From Cruorifilaria tuberocauda (lineage: Eukaryota > Nematoda > Chromadorea > Rhabditida > Onchocercidae), in the NCBI GenBank assembly GCA_013365365.1, contig JABVXU010000578.1, forward strand, positions 1-33,792: DNA of 33,792 nt. The letters are read 5' to 3'. Shown one piece after another: positions 1-12,798 of the stretch; the stretch's first letter is position 1; every line of letters starts with the position of its first letter. A model generated the notes under the pieces. It was given only the letters and a program-made list of their open reading frames with translations. It made no database searches and had not been told where the DNA came from. The translations under genes were made by a program, and so were the position numbers.

Positions 1-1539
1 AAAAAAAAAAAACGGAAAATTACAAAACTACAAAGTAAGAATAGAAAGGAAAAATGCCGAATTGAGGAAAACCTTTGAGATTAACCTTTCTGATGCATAA
101 CGTGTTTGAGTATGTAATTAAACTTAGCAATTTAAATCTTTATTATTACTTTTGATTGAAATATTGATACTGTTAATTAGTGAAATTAAGCTGTTAATAA
201 TGTTATTGCTAAAACTGGAAAAAAACGCTGAAGCGCTGAAGTCTTTTTTTTTATTGCCAAAACGCTGAATTTAAGTTACTAAGTTTTAGACCGTACAAAA
301 TATACTTTATCCAGTATTCTTAATACTTGATTATAAATTATTTTTCATACTTAATATAGTAGATTATAAATAAAACTAAAAAAAATTTCTTAATGATGTT
401 TAAGATACAGAAAATAAAATTTTGTAAAAGTTAGCAACAAAATTAATATTGCAAATGAAAAGCTAGAGAAGATTTTGGAGAAATTTTTTTGAATTGTAAT
501 TTCTATCGATTAATTCATTAAGTTGCTGATAGCAGCTTGATAAGAGAAGAAATAAAAATTCAAAACTATTTAAGCGTATGATTCAATTAATCGAAATTGG
601 TTTCAAAAAAGTAAATTTTCAGTTTATTCAAAATTTAATTCTTTGTCAGAGAATTTAACTTCTTTCTATCACTATCATTCCATATCAGGAATATCATCCT
701 TTTTTTATCAGTAATATTCACCATTGAACTTGTTAATAGTCAATTTCTCCGAATCCTACTGCTTGTTTTGATTAATAATTAGTAAATTAAATTAATATAG
801 AATTTTCAGTTCCAATTCCTAGTCCCAAGAAGTTTCAATATTTCGCTATACTACAAATCCAGAAAAAAAAAAGAGAAACAAATTATAAGCACTGAAATTT
901 CTATTCATTTATCAAGCTAAATTATATATAGCATATAAATATCAAGCTAAAATTAAATATATATTTGTTTAATCATTTGTCACGTTTGGGTTTGAGTTTG
1001 AAGAATTTTTTCAAATTTTCATTAAAATATTTTTTCAGTAGAAAACATTAGTTCAAATATCAGAAGTTGAAAATTTTCATATTATTTTAATTACTTTTTC
1101 AAAAAATTTGTAGTATGAAAAAACGAATATTAACTTTATTGAGTGATAATTTCATTGTTGCAACCAATCCTATCGATAATTTTTCACCTTTCTTAATTAA
1201 TTAAGACAAAGTGAGTTAATACAAGCATTAATTATCGTATTATTATAAGTTAGTTTTTCATAAGTTATCATAAATTGGGCTAATTTTTATTTATCAATTT
1301 TTTTTTTTTGATGGTACTAAACATTTAGGAAATGATTAGAGGAAAATATTTCAAAACTATAAGCATATGCTATTTTTCAAATAATAGATTATGGAAACAT
1401 TTTCAAGTCAACAGCAAAATTGGTTTTATCTGAATAATTTTCAATAAAATATATTCGATTCTCGATAATTAAAGTTTTGATAACTCATTCATAAAGTTTA
1501 TTTTCCTGTTTTTGCTATTTAAATTACTTTGTTAATTTA

Positions 1540-1719
<180 letters not shown>

Positions 1720-3301
1720 TTAAAGCGAAAATGGTTTGATAACGTTAGAAAATGATAATCATAATGTTGATGATGATGATGCATAATGAAGGATAAAGTG
1801 TTGACGATCGGTTTTAGCAAGGTGAATTGATAATTGCAATGATGTAATAAGAGAAGAGTGTGATAACGATTGTGATAACGCTTTTAATTTGATATTAACT
1901 TGGTATTATACGAAATATTCAATGAGAAGTCGAGAAATGCAATTATAATTGTGCTGTTAAAATTTATTTACTATGAAAATGATACTTTAAACTGAAATAA
2001 TTATCTATAGTAGTTGTTTAATAATAGCAATTGTATACCTAATTTCATAGGTTACAGGTTATTTATTTATTTTTTGTTTTAAAGTTCATCAGAAGTTAAA
2101 TCTTTTTTGAATAAGTAATCTAGAAATTTATAATATGAAAGACAGGACAAGAGATTAAGGAATACGAAAAGTTTTGCCGGATCAGAAGTTAAGATTATGA
2201 AAATATTCGTTTATTTCTCATCGATAGTAATAATTTAATTCTTGAATATTAATACTAATTGTAAATAATGATTATTGGAATAATTTTAAAAGTTAACAAT
2301 TTTGTAAAATTCTAGAAGTTTTAATATCTTTTTTTAAAAAATATTGTTTTTTGAAAGTAAGAAGATACACTAATATACTCAATTAAAAAACTAAACTATA
2401 TGAGCAAGAGTGAGATAAGCTTGTTTAAGTTGACTTGATGATAAGTATTTAGTAATTACTTGAAACATTACTTTCTAATTGGGTTACTTAACATTATCAC
2501 ATGTTATATATATATTTTTTTTCAATTCTTCACTAGAATATATGTTTTTTATAAAATAATTTCAACGGTATAAATAACATATCTGATACCTATCATGGAT
2601 ATCGATAGTAGAAATTAATCATTTCGAAAATTTAGCAAGAAATATCAGTATGAGAATTTATGAAATATAAGATAATAGATGTTATCAGGAGCATTGTATA
2701 ATCTTTAATAATTATTTTAAATGATATTTCATTTAAGTATATTTTTACACAATGATATTATTTTAGGAGGCTAAATTGTAATTTTAATTTCAGTAAGCTT
2801 TTTAAAATTCATGTGAAAAGGTGTAACCGAAGTTTGTAAAAAAGTGAAATGGTTCGTAAATAAGATTTGACTTAATTCAAATATTTAAATTAAAAATTAA
2901 ACTAAGCAATAGCAGAGAATGAGAAGATGAACAGGATGATAAGAAGAATTATATAGTATACTGTAACACAAATAAAAATCACTAATAGGATTTGAAGGAA
3001 ATAAAAATAAAAGACAATTTCGATTTCTTCTATTAAACTACTTTGGAATAGATTCTTTTCGAGTTTTTATTGAGTATTTTTATTGAGTATACGAAATATA
3101 CGCATTCTTATTTTTATTGAAATCAAGAATCACAGTTATGAATTATAGTTACTGAAATTACAAACTATCTTCAAATCTATTTTGCCTGACGAAACTGGAA
3201 TTCTAGTAATTTTCAAGGCTATCTCGATGACGAACTATACGATCACGCAAAAAATATCACAATCGGTAAGTAAGTCTTTTGTTTCTTACTAATGAAAAAA
3301 A

Positions 3302-3571
3302 CAAATGGAACCTTTTTATTTTTATAATACTTACATTTAAATTATTTACAAGAGAAATAATTTCTATAATAAAAAATTAACAGTAAGATTGATTTAACAA
3401 TTGATAATGTATATAGCAAAAGACAGTAAGCTTTTACTCGCTTACTTGAAATAATAGCGTGGCGTAAGTCATACGTGCATTATATTATAACTAAAATTAC
3501 ACTTTGAACTACGTTACTCATGTCAAATGAACATTTTTATTTTTATGAAACTTACATTTAAATTATTTACA
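3302..3571. repeat. Diverged direct repeat, about 48 nt, 222 nt apart
   Basis: Positions 3302-3350 and 3524-3571 share CAAATG, a T-rich run and a shared 3' half that includes CTTACATTTAAATTATTTAC. Weaker similarity continues downstream of each copy (TAACAGT followed by GATTGA-like words), so this looks like an old tandem duplication of a unit of about 222 nt. No coding content was seen. Confidence 0.6.
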
Positions 3572-3749
3572 TCAAAAAAAAACATGAAGCTAACAGTCTT
3601 GATATCTGATTGAAAAAAATAAACAATTAGCTATAGAGTGAAAGAAAAACTTGTAATAGAATATTACCAGCTAATATAGTCAAAAGTCATGTGTCAAGTG
3701 ACGTTAGTCAAGAATTTTTTTTGAAAAAAAAAAGTCATTTTTAGATGAC

Positions 3750-3761
3750 ACTTACGTAAGT
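3750..3761. promoter_or_regulatory. Perfect 12-bp palindrome with a TTACGTAA core
   Basis: ACTTACGTAAGT equals its own reverse complement. TTACGTAA is the known core recognised by PAR/CES-2-type bZIP factors in animals. It lies about 1.5 kb upstream of the stum start codon. A role as a binding site is inference; the palindrome is directly visible. Confidence 0.3.
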
Positions 3762-4142
3762 CAACGTGATAGACGGATGACTTTGCCGATTAAAAGAAGC
3801 AAAAAATAAACTTGTCGCAACAATGAAATCCATTCGGAATGACTGTGCAAGAATTTCATACATTCCGCTTTTCGGAATTTATTTTCCGAATCACTTATTT
3901 CAACAAACGTATCGCACGTTCGCACACACGTATACACATATACATGAGTAAATGACACGGATCATTATAAAATAATCGCCAGAAAAAATTTTAAAAAGTT
4001 TTTTAAACTTCGTAGTATTTTTGTCGTTTAATCATTTTTTGCAAGACTCCAAGATTTTTTTCATTCTTAAAGTAAATTTTTACTTCTAGAAAAGTTTTTT
4101 TTTGTCATTTCGCAATTAATTTTTGTAAATGATTTCCATTCC

Positions 4143-4160
4143 AGAGAGAGAGAGAGAGAG
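4143..4160. repeat. Short (GA)n microsatellite
   Basis: Nine uninterrupted AG dinucleotides in AT-rich DNA. No functional signal is apparent. Confidence 0.8.
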
Positions 4161-5279
4161 GCGAAAAAGGCATAGAAGAAAAATGAAGGAATTAAAAAAG
4201 TTTTACTGATACAAATTGTTCCAAATAATACTTTTAAAAAAATTGCTGGTAACTATTAAAATCTAATATTATATCGAAAAATTGTTCTATTATGTAATCG
4301 TTTTTCTTTCTCTATTTTCAGCTTTTCCTGCTTTCATTGCTTTTTTGCTACAATTTTTTAAATGTATTAAAATTAGATTCCTCATTCAAGCATTATTTTA
4401 AAATAATTTAATTGATATTGTGAAATTAAATTTTAAATCATTGATGAAAAAAAGAACAAATCAAAAAGATACATATAAATAAGGTTAACAGGAAAAGTAG
4501 TATTTACCTGTTTAACAAAATTTGAAAAAAAAAAGCTATAAAAGATTTCTTCAATCATATTTGAATCTTTCTTTTTTTTAAAAATTTCGAAATAATATAT
4601 TTTTTTTAAATGAAAGAACGAGCTAAAATGCGAAGTACACCAATTTTTCTAATACTTTTTCCGGAAATATGCAGCGTTATGGAAGAATTTTTCATCGTTA
4701 TTTTGTTATTTTTCACACTAATCGTCGTTTTAAACTACACTTTAAAATTTTCAAAATTATTCTCGTTGCTTATAAAGAATTTTATCCAGGCTATATTTTC
4801 TTTTTTTTCTTTCCTTTATCATTTCACGCTTTGATTTTCATTTTTCAATATCACAGAGTGTAAGCCAATGATGCCTTACGTATTGGCATTGGTCGATTAA
4901 TTTTTGATATATTTCATGATTTATTGTTAAACTTGATTTAATTTGAAATATTAAATTAAAAATTAGGCATAATGAATTATCACTTTGAAATTATCAGTTA
5001 TTACTTAATCGAAATTGATATACAATATTGAAATGTTTTAGCATCAATTTTAATATCAGGCAATTTTTTGACATGGCAGAAAGAGTTCACATTGAATACT
5101 TGTAAAAACAAAATAAACTTTGTTTCAAGAAATTTATTTTTAAAATAAGCTATATGCCTATGTATCCAATTTAAACATTTTTTTAATTCAATAAATAACC
5201 TATGGATATCATGCATGAATTTATGTAGATTCTGCTAATATTTAAACCAATCATTTATTCATCTGGTTAATTTGTTAAA

Positions 5280-7992
5280 ATGGATGAATTGCAAACATCA
5301 CAATCAACAAAAAGAGAAACTGGTAAGTTAATTTAAATTAAATGAAAAGCTTTTTTGTCTTTCATGCGTAACTTCCATTCGTATTAAAATTATACAGTTT
5401 AATAAAATTAATATTTAATATTTGAAAATTTTGTGTTGTCAAATGATTAACTGTAATCTTTATTGATTTTTTTCTGAGATTCTTTATAGTATCTGATGAT
5501 CATATCTGATAAAATGATAATAAAATTGATCTTTTAGAAGATAAAAATAGTTTTTGAGTTTTTAAAATAGTTTTTTTTTTTGAAGAATAACTTTAAAAAA
5601 AAATAATTTATCTATGTTTCTAGAATATATAAAATTTTTTTATAGCTGAAATTTCGAAAAAATGGAAAAGAGTACAAGCAATGATACCGGCTATAATCCA
5701 GTATGGTATTGAGAATAGAATCATTGTACAAAGTCAAGATAAGGTTATTATCATCAAAAAATTTACTTGTAATATTTTAATTTCTAATCATATAAATACT
5801 TGATAATAAGTATATGTAATAATAAATAGTAAGCAATATTTTAATAAGTAGTATTTTAATTTTATTGAATTTTCTCAAATGATTTATTATTATATTAGTA
5901 AGAGTAACGAAATGTGTCAAATTTTTGATTTAGAAATTTTTGAACTTGTTCAAAACTGATTTAATAAATTAATAACAAATTTCTAATCATCAGAATAGAA
6001 GCATTATCCATCGATTAATTTTCAAATTTCAATCGATTTTGAAAAGATTTACAACAAGTGTTCTTTTATGACCTATGTATTCATCGTATCATAATTATCT
6101 AAATCACTCATTTTATGAGCTGAAAATTCTCATTTCTCTATCGATTCATTTCATGTGATTCATATCGAAAAGCATTTATCAAATTTGAACTCGTTTTGAA
6201 CTGTCATCTTATCTCTTTTATCTGTCTTTTTTATTCCCTCCTTTTTTGTGTTCTTCTGATTGGTTCAATTGAACTAAATACAGGAAAAAAATGGTAGGAG
6301 TTTAAAGGATTAGTGAAATTAAGAAATGAAAATATAGCTAAATCAAGAAGTCCTAGCTATGAAATGTATGAAATACGTAAGAATGGATATTTCCAAAATT
6401 AGTAAAAAAAAAAATATTTGAAATTAAATAATTCAATTTCAGGTAATATAAAATCAATCAGTTGCACGAAATCTATAATACTCATGCATTTTCATTTTGT
6501 ACAATCGTCTATCTGTTTCTTCCTTATTATCATCATCAAGTTACGATTGTTTATTATTGCAGGAAAGTGGAAAAGAATTCAGTTTAACAAGTTTGATAAA
6601 AGCAGCTGAAGCTAACATTGAACAAAATGATAAGCGTCTTACTGATACACGAGTTCATCTTCCAACCAATGATATCACATTAATGCATTCTGCAGTACCA
6701 TTTCTTCCATTACCAACTGCTATTTTTTGTGCTGTAATAAATGTTCTCATACCTGGCTTAGGTATATCAAATTATATTCTTTTAAAAAATTTTTTTTTTT
6801 TAAAATCATATTTAATTCATTTAAAATAATACCTTGTAGGTAGGTGAAATAGCAAAAAAAAAATGATAATGAATGTATCGATTCTAATTAAAACAATATA
6901 ATTTTGGAATATAATAATTATTATTATGGATTGAATTATAGGTATACTGATAAGGGGCCAAAAAATTACATAAGTTAATAACTTACCGAGATTTACACTT
7001 TTTTGATAGATTAGATATAATCATCAATTGATATTCTTGAGAAAGATTCGGCATACTGATGTCACTTTATACTTTATACTGATATTACTTTCTCAATCAT
7101 TTTATATTCACAGACTATCAATGTATTTTCTAAGATTACCTGAATTATTCGAAAATAAGAATATTGTACGTGGATTTCAGAAGATGATTTAGTTTTAACT
7201 GTTCAGTCATCAATTTATAACTTCAAAATCGATTTCTAATTTGGTAGTGAATCTGCAAAAGCAACAATCATTTAAATACTATTCAGGAACAGCAATGAGT
7301 GGATTCTTTGTTTTATGTGTTGGACAAACCCGTGTAAATTATCGTGAGGGTCAAAAATTGATGACAATAATAATTAATTTATTGGTTGGTATTAGTCAAT
7401 TCGTTACTATTACATTTCTACTTATTGGTTGGTTTTGGTCAATAGCTTGGGGTGGTTTGCTTATCATTCATGCTGGTAAGTTGAATTTCTTTTCTAAATT
7501 CTTTAAAATTCAAAAGTTGAAATATAGTACAAGCAATAAAAATAAAACTAGAAAGAATTCTCTCAAAAATTTCACTTCCTTTCTCTTCCGAACAATTCAT
7601 TTTCAAATTAAAAGATTTAAATAAAATAAATATTCATTGGAAATATCAAATCTTAATGGTAATCTGTAATAGTTCCTGAACTACCGTATATACAATATTA
7701 TGATCATATTACTAGTTAAAACAATGCTTCAATTCAAATCAATAATTCTATTAATTGTATTCTAAATACTAAATTATTGATTGATATAATAAATAAGGAG
7801 TTAATTGTAGTACACTATCGTGATGCATTACGTCAACATCGTCAAGAAGCAATTGCAACAGCAGCACTGGAAGCACTAACTCAAGATTCAATTCTACATC
7901 GTCGTGATGTCAAAACACTAGTTATCGAGCATAAGGAAAAAACTGAAACGAAAAACGAAATAGGATGGAACGCCCAGGCTAATATCATCTGA
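5280..7992 (+). CDS. stum: Stum/SPEC3-family membrane protein (mechanosensory-type), 5 exons
   Basis: Coding exons 5280-5322, 5646-5743, 6563-6761, 7287-7475 and 7811-7992 join in phase to 236 codons plus TGA, all with GT-AG introns. The Spec3/stum signature is visible: a proline-rich entry to the first membrane segment (AVPFLPLPTAIFCAVINV, then PGLGTAMSGF), the polar loop VGQTRVNYREGQ, and a second hydrophobic segment (INLLVGISQFVTITFLLIGW, then FWSIAWGGLLI). The N-terminal part (about residues 1-90) is polar and the C-terminal part (about 178-236) is basic and charged, with no further membrane segment. In Drosophila, stum is needed for mechanical transduction in proprioceptive neurons; SPEC3 was described from ciliated sea urchin cells. 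The start is the first ATG of a short exon ending in a strong GTAAG donor; an upstream alternative first exon cannot be excluded. The family call is firm from the conserved core; the role in this worm is inferred. Confidence 0.85.
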
Positions 7993-8104
7993 CATAATAT
8001 CCTAATTTAAACTTCATTTCACCCATACTTCTTCCAATTGTAAAAGTTCCTTACTCATCTCACTGTTCACTCTACCAAAAATGTACAAAACATTTTATTC
8101 AAAT

Positions 8105-8110
8105 AATAAA
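8105..8110 (+). terminator. Candidate polyadenylation signal AATAAA for the stum gene
   Basis: Canonical AATAAA 113 nt after the TGA stop, at a distance usual for nematode 3' UTRs. No other AATAAA lies closer to the stop. Confidence 0.5.
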
Positions 8111-9015
8111 ATAACTGATACAGCAAGAGCAACAATGAATTATAGACAAATAAGTGTTATGAACTTCTTGGACAGTTCAGAAATTATCAAATTTTTTTTG
8201 GAAATTTCAATTTGTAATCTTACCATTCTCTCTGTGTATGTGTATTGTGTCGATCCAAATCGTAAAAGTGAATTTCAACTTTACATTTACCTATTTTAAC
8301 TTTGTCGTTGATACACTGATATATCTCGATAAATGTTTACAAAAAATCTTGCATCCCATCGATGATACCTCTCAATTGTTTGTTTCTTTATTGACATAAG
8401 TGTATATATCCATTAATCAAAAAACAAAATAAGAAAAGTTGATTAATAAAAGGAAAAGATAAGCGTCCGATACCAAACGATAACAATGATAACATGGAAA
8501 CAAGAAATTAAAATAATTCATTATGGAACACTATGATAATCTTGAAATTATACAATACAAAACATTGGATTACAAGATAAAAACTAATTTAATTGTAATA
8601 ACTTCACTTATTAGCATAATTTATTCATTTCAACCAAGTGCATACCAGAATATCAGAAGCAGAAGAGAAGCAAATCTTTTTAGCACCTATAATTCGTCAA
8701 TTAACCAACTAATATCAATGAATACTCTCGGCTTTTTTATAAAAACAAATGATAAACTTACTCTCAAAAAAAGTAAAACTGGAAAAGTTGTAGGATTATC
8801 TTGCCTATCTTCGCTTATATCTCTGACAAAAATACACATTTTCAAAAATTAGCAAAATAAATGATAACGATAATTTACTAAAAATTTCAATAAAAGAACA
8901 TGAAACATTTCCATAATTAATAGTCACTTTTTTGAATTACGATAGTGATGAATTTTATAAGGCATTACTTCCAGCGATTTATTCAAAACAGTATAACAAT
9001 AAATTGTAAACTCGA
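8111..9015. other. Gene-poor stretch
   Basis: AT-rich. A 109-codon open frame on the plus strand at 8523-8852 has no recognisable domain, no splice context and composition like its surroundings; it is most likely chance. Confidence 0.5.
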
Positions 9016-9534
9016 TCAAAAGTAAGCATCTTCACAAAATAATATCCAATGATCTAAAAAGCCTGATGAACAATAACGACCTGTACCAAGTAATATTGTG
9101 AATATTTCGAAAAGTAAAGTTTCATGTTGCATGAAATCAAATCGCAATTCTCTGTGAAGGAAAGAAAGGATACTTCCTTTTATAGAAAATACATATAACA
9201 ATATAACGTAAATGTTTATCCACAAAATTTCCACAACCAAAATTAATTGTTTTATTTCGCAATAAAAATGATTTAATAAAGCGTTTTATTTCTTCCCAAT
9301 GTTACATTACAAAATAAGCTTGATGTACAAACTTGACAAACGTTTTCACTTCCATAGAAATGAATTTATAGAAAGTTAACCAATATGAAGGATTGGTTGT
9401 TTCTCATACAATAAATATCTATGCATTTGAACTTGATCAATAACTCCAAAAGTTATTCCTAACAATGTTGAGAATACAGTAAGTCTCGAGATGAGAAAGA
9501 GGATAAGCATGAAATCATCCGTTACAGTAATCAA
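9016..9534 (-). CDS. Possible two-exon fragment of an unrecognised membrane protein
   Basis: On the minus strand an open segment 9381-9534 follows a TTTGCAG acceptor and contains a hydrophobic stretch (FMLILFLISRLTVFSTLLGI). It ends at a GTTAAC donor. A second segment from about 9149 down to a TGA at 9016 contains FEIFTILLGTG and LDHWILF and joins in phase if the acceptor after CACAGAG is used; the stronger acceptor two bases upstream (TTCACAG) gives another frame that stops early. No start codon or first exon was found. An open frame at 9943-10137 on the same strand could be an upstream exon but its phase could not be joined. I do not recognise the protein. It could be a decayed gene or chance. 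Confidence 0.3.
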
Positions 9535-9679
9535 CTGCAAACTAATAATTTGATTTTTTTGCAAATCACAAAGTACAAAATTTGTCCAAATAGTTCACAC
9601 TTTTCTTCTCGAAATCAAATCCATAAATCAATATCCATCACTTTCATATTCTTGAGATTTGAACTGACATATGTTCGAG

Positions 9680-9700
9680 AACACTTATTTCATAAGTGTT
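9680..9700. repeat. Perfect 9-bp hairpin
   Basis: AACACTTAT and ATAAGTGTT are separated by three bases. A simple inverted repeat with no clear partner; it lies upstream of the minus-strand membrane-protein fragment. Confidence 0.6.
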
Positions 9701-9790
9701 TTTTTGCCAACACGTAAAATGCTACTGCCATATATAACAAGCCAAAATGTGATACACCATGAAATTGTTTCGAGAAATCTATACACTTAC

Positions 9791-9828
9791 TATTAGCAGT
9801 TATGCAGTAGCATCACCTTCTTGCTACA
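9791..9828 (-). other. Exon-like 38-nt block with a hairpin
   Basis: On the minus strand the block is flanked by an acceptor CTATCAG and a donor GTAAGT. It contains the perfect 6-bp pair GTAGCA/TGCTAC (9807-9812 with 9822-9827). All three frames contain stops, so it is not coding. It resembles in layout the hairpin mini-exons at 32938-33743, but no sequence similarity to them was seen. Confidence 0.3.
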
Positions 9829-10420
9829 CTGATAGATTATTCAAGAAATCATGCATATCTCAGATAAGTTATAGAGAAAGAAATCTGTTGAACCATGATA
9901 AAAACTTTAAACCATATAAAACTTACGCTTAGCTGCCTGTTTTCAGTTCACTTGCACAGGATGAGCAGGATGGTGGCCGATTCCACGATTGGTAAACTTG
10001 ATCAATATGATTGGAGTGATAATTTGAAGGTGGTAGTACGGAAAAGTAAGGATGAATGACCATAGGTCGAATGTCGATTCGAATTTCTCCGGCTTATTAA
10101 CACAGACATCCGATTCGACGATTCGTTCTTTGGTCACTCTATCTTATATTGTTAACATAGGGTATTGGGATACATATAGTGGTGGTAAATTCATCCATTC
10201 AAACGATATCTGCAATCATTTCATGAAAATGAAAAGTCCCAGGATCATCCTAAAAATCTCTGCTAAAGTAGAATAATAAGATATTATACTATGATAATGA
10301 TTACCATACAACTGATATATTTTTAATCAGAAGAGAGCAATAAATTGAGGAAATATTAATTAAAAAAAAATTCACAGAAAACGATACAGATATAGATATA
10401 TTAATGGAAGGTTATTGCAT

Positions 10421-10500
10421 TAAACTAGAATAGAGTACTATAAAATACCATTATATATTACTTTAAACTAGAATAGAGTACCATAAAACACCATAAGATA
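10421..10500. repeat. Tandem repeat, two copies of about 43 nt
   Basis: TAAACTAGAATAGAGTA occurs at 10421 and again at 10464, followed in each by a similar AT-rich tail (TATAAAATACCA and CATAAAACACCA). Two diverging copies, head to tail. Confidence 0.7.
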
Positions 10501-10504
10501 TGAA

Positions 10505-10679
10505 AATCTCATGTGGTTGTGATGAGGGAGACCACCGCTTCAAAATAAGCGACCGGATGGGAATGAAGTGAGACTACGAACGATCCGCAGTAGATGCCGA
10601 ACGCGGGAAAAGCACATTTGCTCTACATATCTATCCCACCCGTCTCTAAGTCAAGTATGGTAATCTTACCATACCTGAC
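10505..10679. other. GC-richer island rich in inverted repeats
   Basis: The island stands out in base composition from its AT-rich surroundings. It contains a 30-nt near-perfect palindrome at 10650-10679 (arm GTATGGTAA against TTACCATAC, extended by four further pairs across one A.C mismatch), CGCTT/AAGCG at 10536-10551, and GTGGT/ACCAC at 10513-10535, plus longer-range GAGAC/GTCTC and GTAGA/TCTAC pairs. A 96-codon plus-strand frame at 10594-10884 overlaps it; its last third, after a CCTCCTCAG acceptor-like site near 10751, is rich in Lys and Glu, but I recognise no domain. It could be a transposon remnant, a structured RNA or a decayed gene. Confidence 0.4.
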
Positions 10680-10919
10680 GTATTTTTCGTGTCTCCCATG
10701 GAATATGGTCATTGGCTTGTTCGTCTTCTTTCCCACCCCTTCCTCCTCAGACAAGAAAATGAAAAAGAAAATCGAAGAATTTGCAGAATTGAGATTCACA
10801 TATGCGATGCATCTTACAAATCTAATTAATCGTAATCAACCTGAATCGGTAATTAATCAGTCAATACTACAGAAATACAAGTAATCAACCATTTGTAACA
10901 TTTCAAATGAATTATATTA

Positions 10920-11900
10920 TTCGTATGTTATAATACTAGATAATCGTAACTGTTATACTACTAGTGCTATTTGTAATATTATATGCTAATAATACAACTG
11001 ATACAAATCTTAAATTAGTCAATTGATCAGTTAACGATGCTGTAAATATAATATGTTAACAAATAACTAATCAATCATTTGTAATATTTCAAATGTAATA
11101 AATTTCCTAGTTCTACTAGTTATTTTTAACTTATTTATTATACTTACTTTTAACTTACTCATTAGTTGTATTCTACTTGTATCAGTTGCATTATTAGCAA
11201 ATAGTATTGATAATCGTAATCATAACACTATTTGTTGTATCAGTTTGTAGTCACAAATTTTTGCGTAAACAATAATGATAATCATATTCTACTATTACTC
11301 GTTATACTACTACCAGTTATGTTTGTAATATTAGCATGTAATATCATAAATTTTTGTGGTAAGTAGTAATGATAATCGCAATCGTAACACTATTTGTAGT
11401 ATCAATTGTATTATTAGCATGTGATATAAATTTTCATAGTAAATAGTAATGATAATCGTAATCATTGATACTACTAGTTATGTTGCAATCAGTAACGATA
11501 ATCGTAATCATTGATACTACTAGTTATGTTGCAATCAGTAACGATAATCGTAATCATTGATACTACTAATTATCTTGTAATCAGTAATGATAATCGTAAT
11601 CATTGTGCTACTAATTATGTTGTAATCAGTAACGATAATCGTAATCATTGTACTACTAATTATGTTAGTTGTAATACTAGCATATAATATTATGAATTTT
11701 TTGCAGTAAATAGTAATAATAATAATCGTAATCGTTGTACTGTTAATTATGTTTGTTGTAATATTAGCATGTAATATTATGAATTTTTGTAGTAAACAGT
11801 AATGATGATTAATCGTAATCGTTTTTACTCATGTAGTATCATAAACTCTTACAGTAAACAGTAATGATAATGATAATAATATAATTGTAATCATGATAAT
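10920..11900. repeat. Minisatellite built on a GATAATCGTAATC core
   Basis: The cleanest part, 11451-11680, has about five head-to-tail copies of a 46-nt unit starting with GATAATCGTAATCATTG at 11451, 11497, 11543, 11589 and 11634 (one period is 45). Both flanks carry longer units of roughly 80-95 nt that share the core plus an ATTAGCATGTAATAT-like and an AGTAAATAGTAAT-like segment, for example near 11275, 11371 and 11700-11830. No gene was seen inside. Confidence 0.85.
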
Positions 11901-12300
11901 CTATCTATCTATCACTATGAATACTACGCAAAGCAAGATTCTATGAATGAATGAGAACCAACGAATACGAATACCACCGAACCGAACCACAACCGATGCA
12001 CACACAAATTTGCGCAACCAGTCAATTCTTATTGCTCAGATTTTTTTTCCTCTTTTTATGAATAAAAAAAAAAGGAAGAGAGAAAGGGAGAGATTAGAAA
12101 AGAGCTAAGAGAACGGACAAAAATCGGAATGGTTATAAGGATAATACCTGGGATAGAGTATTGGAAGAATGAGAAATGAAGAAAGAGATAGAGGTTTGAT
12201 TCGAACGAAAAGAAAGAAAGAAAAAAAAATGAAAGATTTGAAAAAAAAAAGAAGAGGGAAATACGATGATTGTTGTGAGGAATTGATAATAGGTAAAGAA

Positions 12301-12348
12301 TGTATCACTATCACTATCACTATCACTATAACTATCACTATCACTATC
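12301..12348. repeat. Hexanucleotide microsatellite (TATCAC)n
   Basis: About eight copies of TATCAC with one A-for-C change (TATAAC), followed directly by a CT-rich run to about 12424. The overlapping open frames on both strands are low-complexity artefacts. Confidence 0.9.
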
Positions 12349-12639
12349 CTCTCTCTCTCTCCCTCTTTTTTTCTCTTTCTTTTTCCCTCGTTTCGATCAT
12401 TCACCAAAATTTTTTTCCTCTTTTTTCCTAACCCTATCTTAATCATATCATAATTCTTATCTTCATGCATTCCTGTCATTCTATCTCAGATTACAGTTTT
12501 CACTTAGCTTAACAATTATCAGTTTGAATTATCACCACATACTGATAAGTGATAATGATAAGCATTTGACAGTTAAGAGGAAAGGAAGGTAGCATTGCTG
12601 ATCCGATCCGATATCATTCAGTGCTACCAAGCAAACAAT

Positions 12640-12668
12640 CCCCCTCCCCCTCCTCCTCCTCCTCCTCC
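12640..12668. repeat. C-rich and (TCC)n tract
   Basis: Runs of C and TCC triplets on the plus strand, so the minus strand is a GGA-repeat polypurine tract. The proline- or serine-repeat frames here are not supported as genes. Confidence 0.85.
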
Positions 12669-12798
12669 TATCACACACTATCACTCTCCTCCTCCACCAT
12701 TTATGCCTTTACTGGTTGGCGGGAGAAGGAGAAGCAGTCTTTGTTCCGTTTCCTTCCTTTCTATTTTCCGTTCCGTTTCTTTGTTCAATATCGGAGTG

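Noticed and set aside
8523..8852. 109-codon plus-strand open frame
   Set aside because: AT-biased composition, no domain, no splice context; probably chance downstream of stum.
12105..12479. Long open frames on both strands rich in Ile/Val/Thr repeats
   Set aside because: They are translations of the TATCAC and CT microsatellites.
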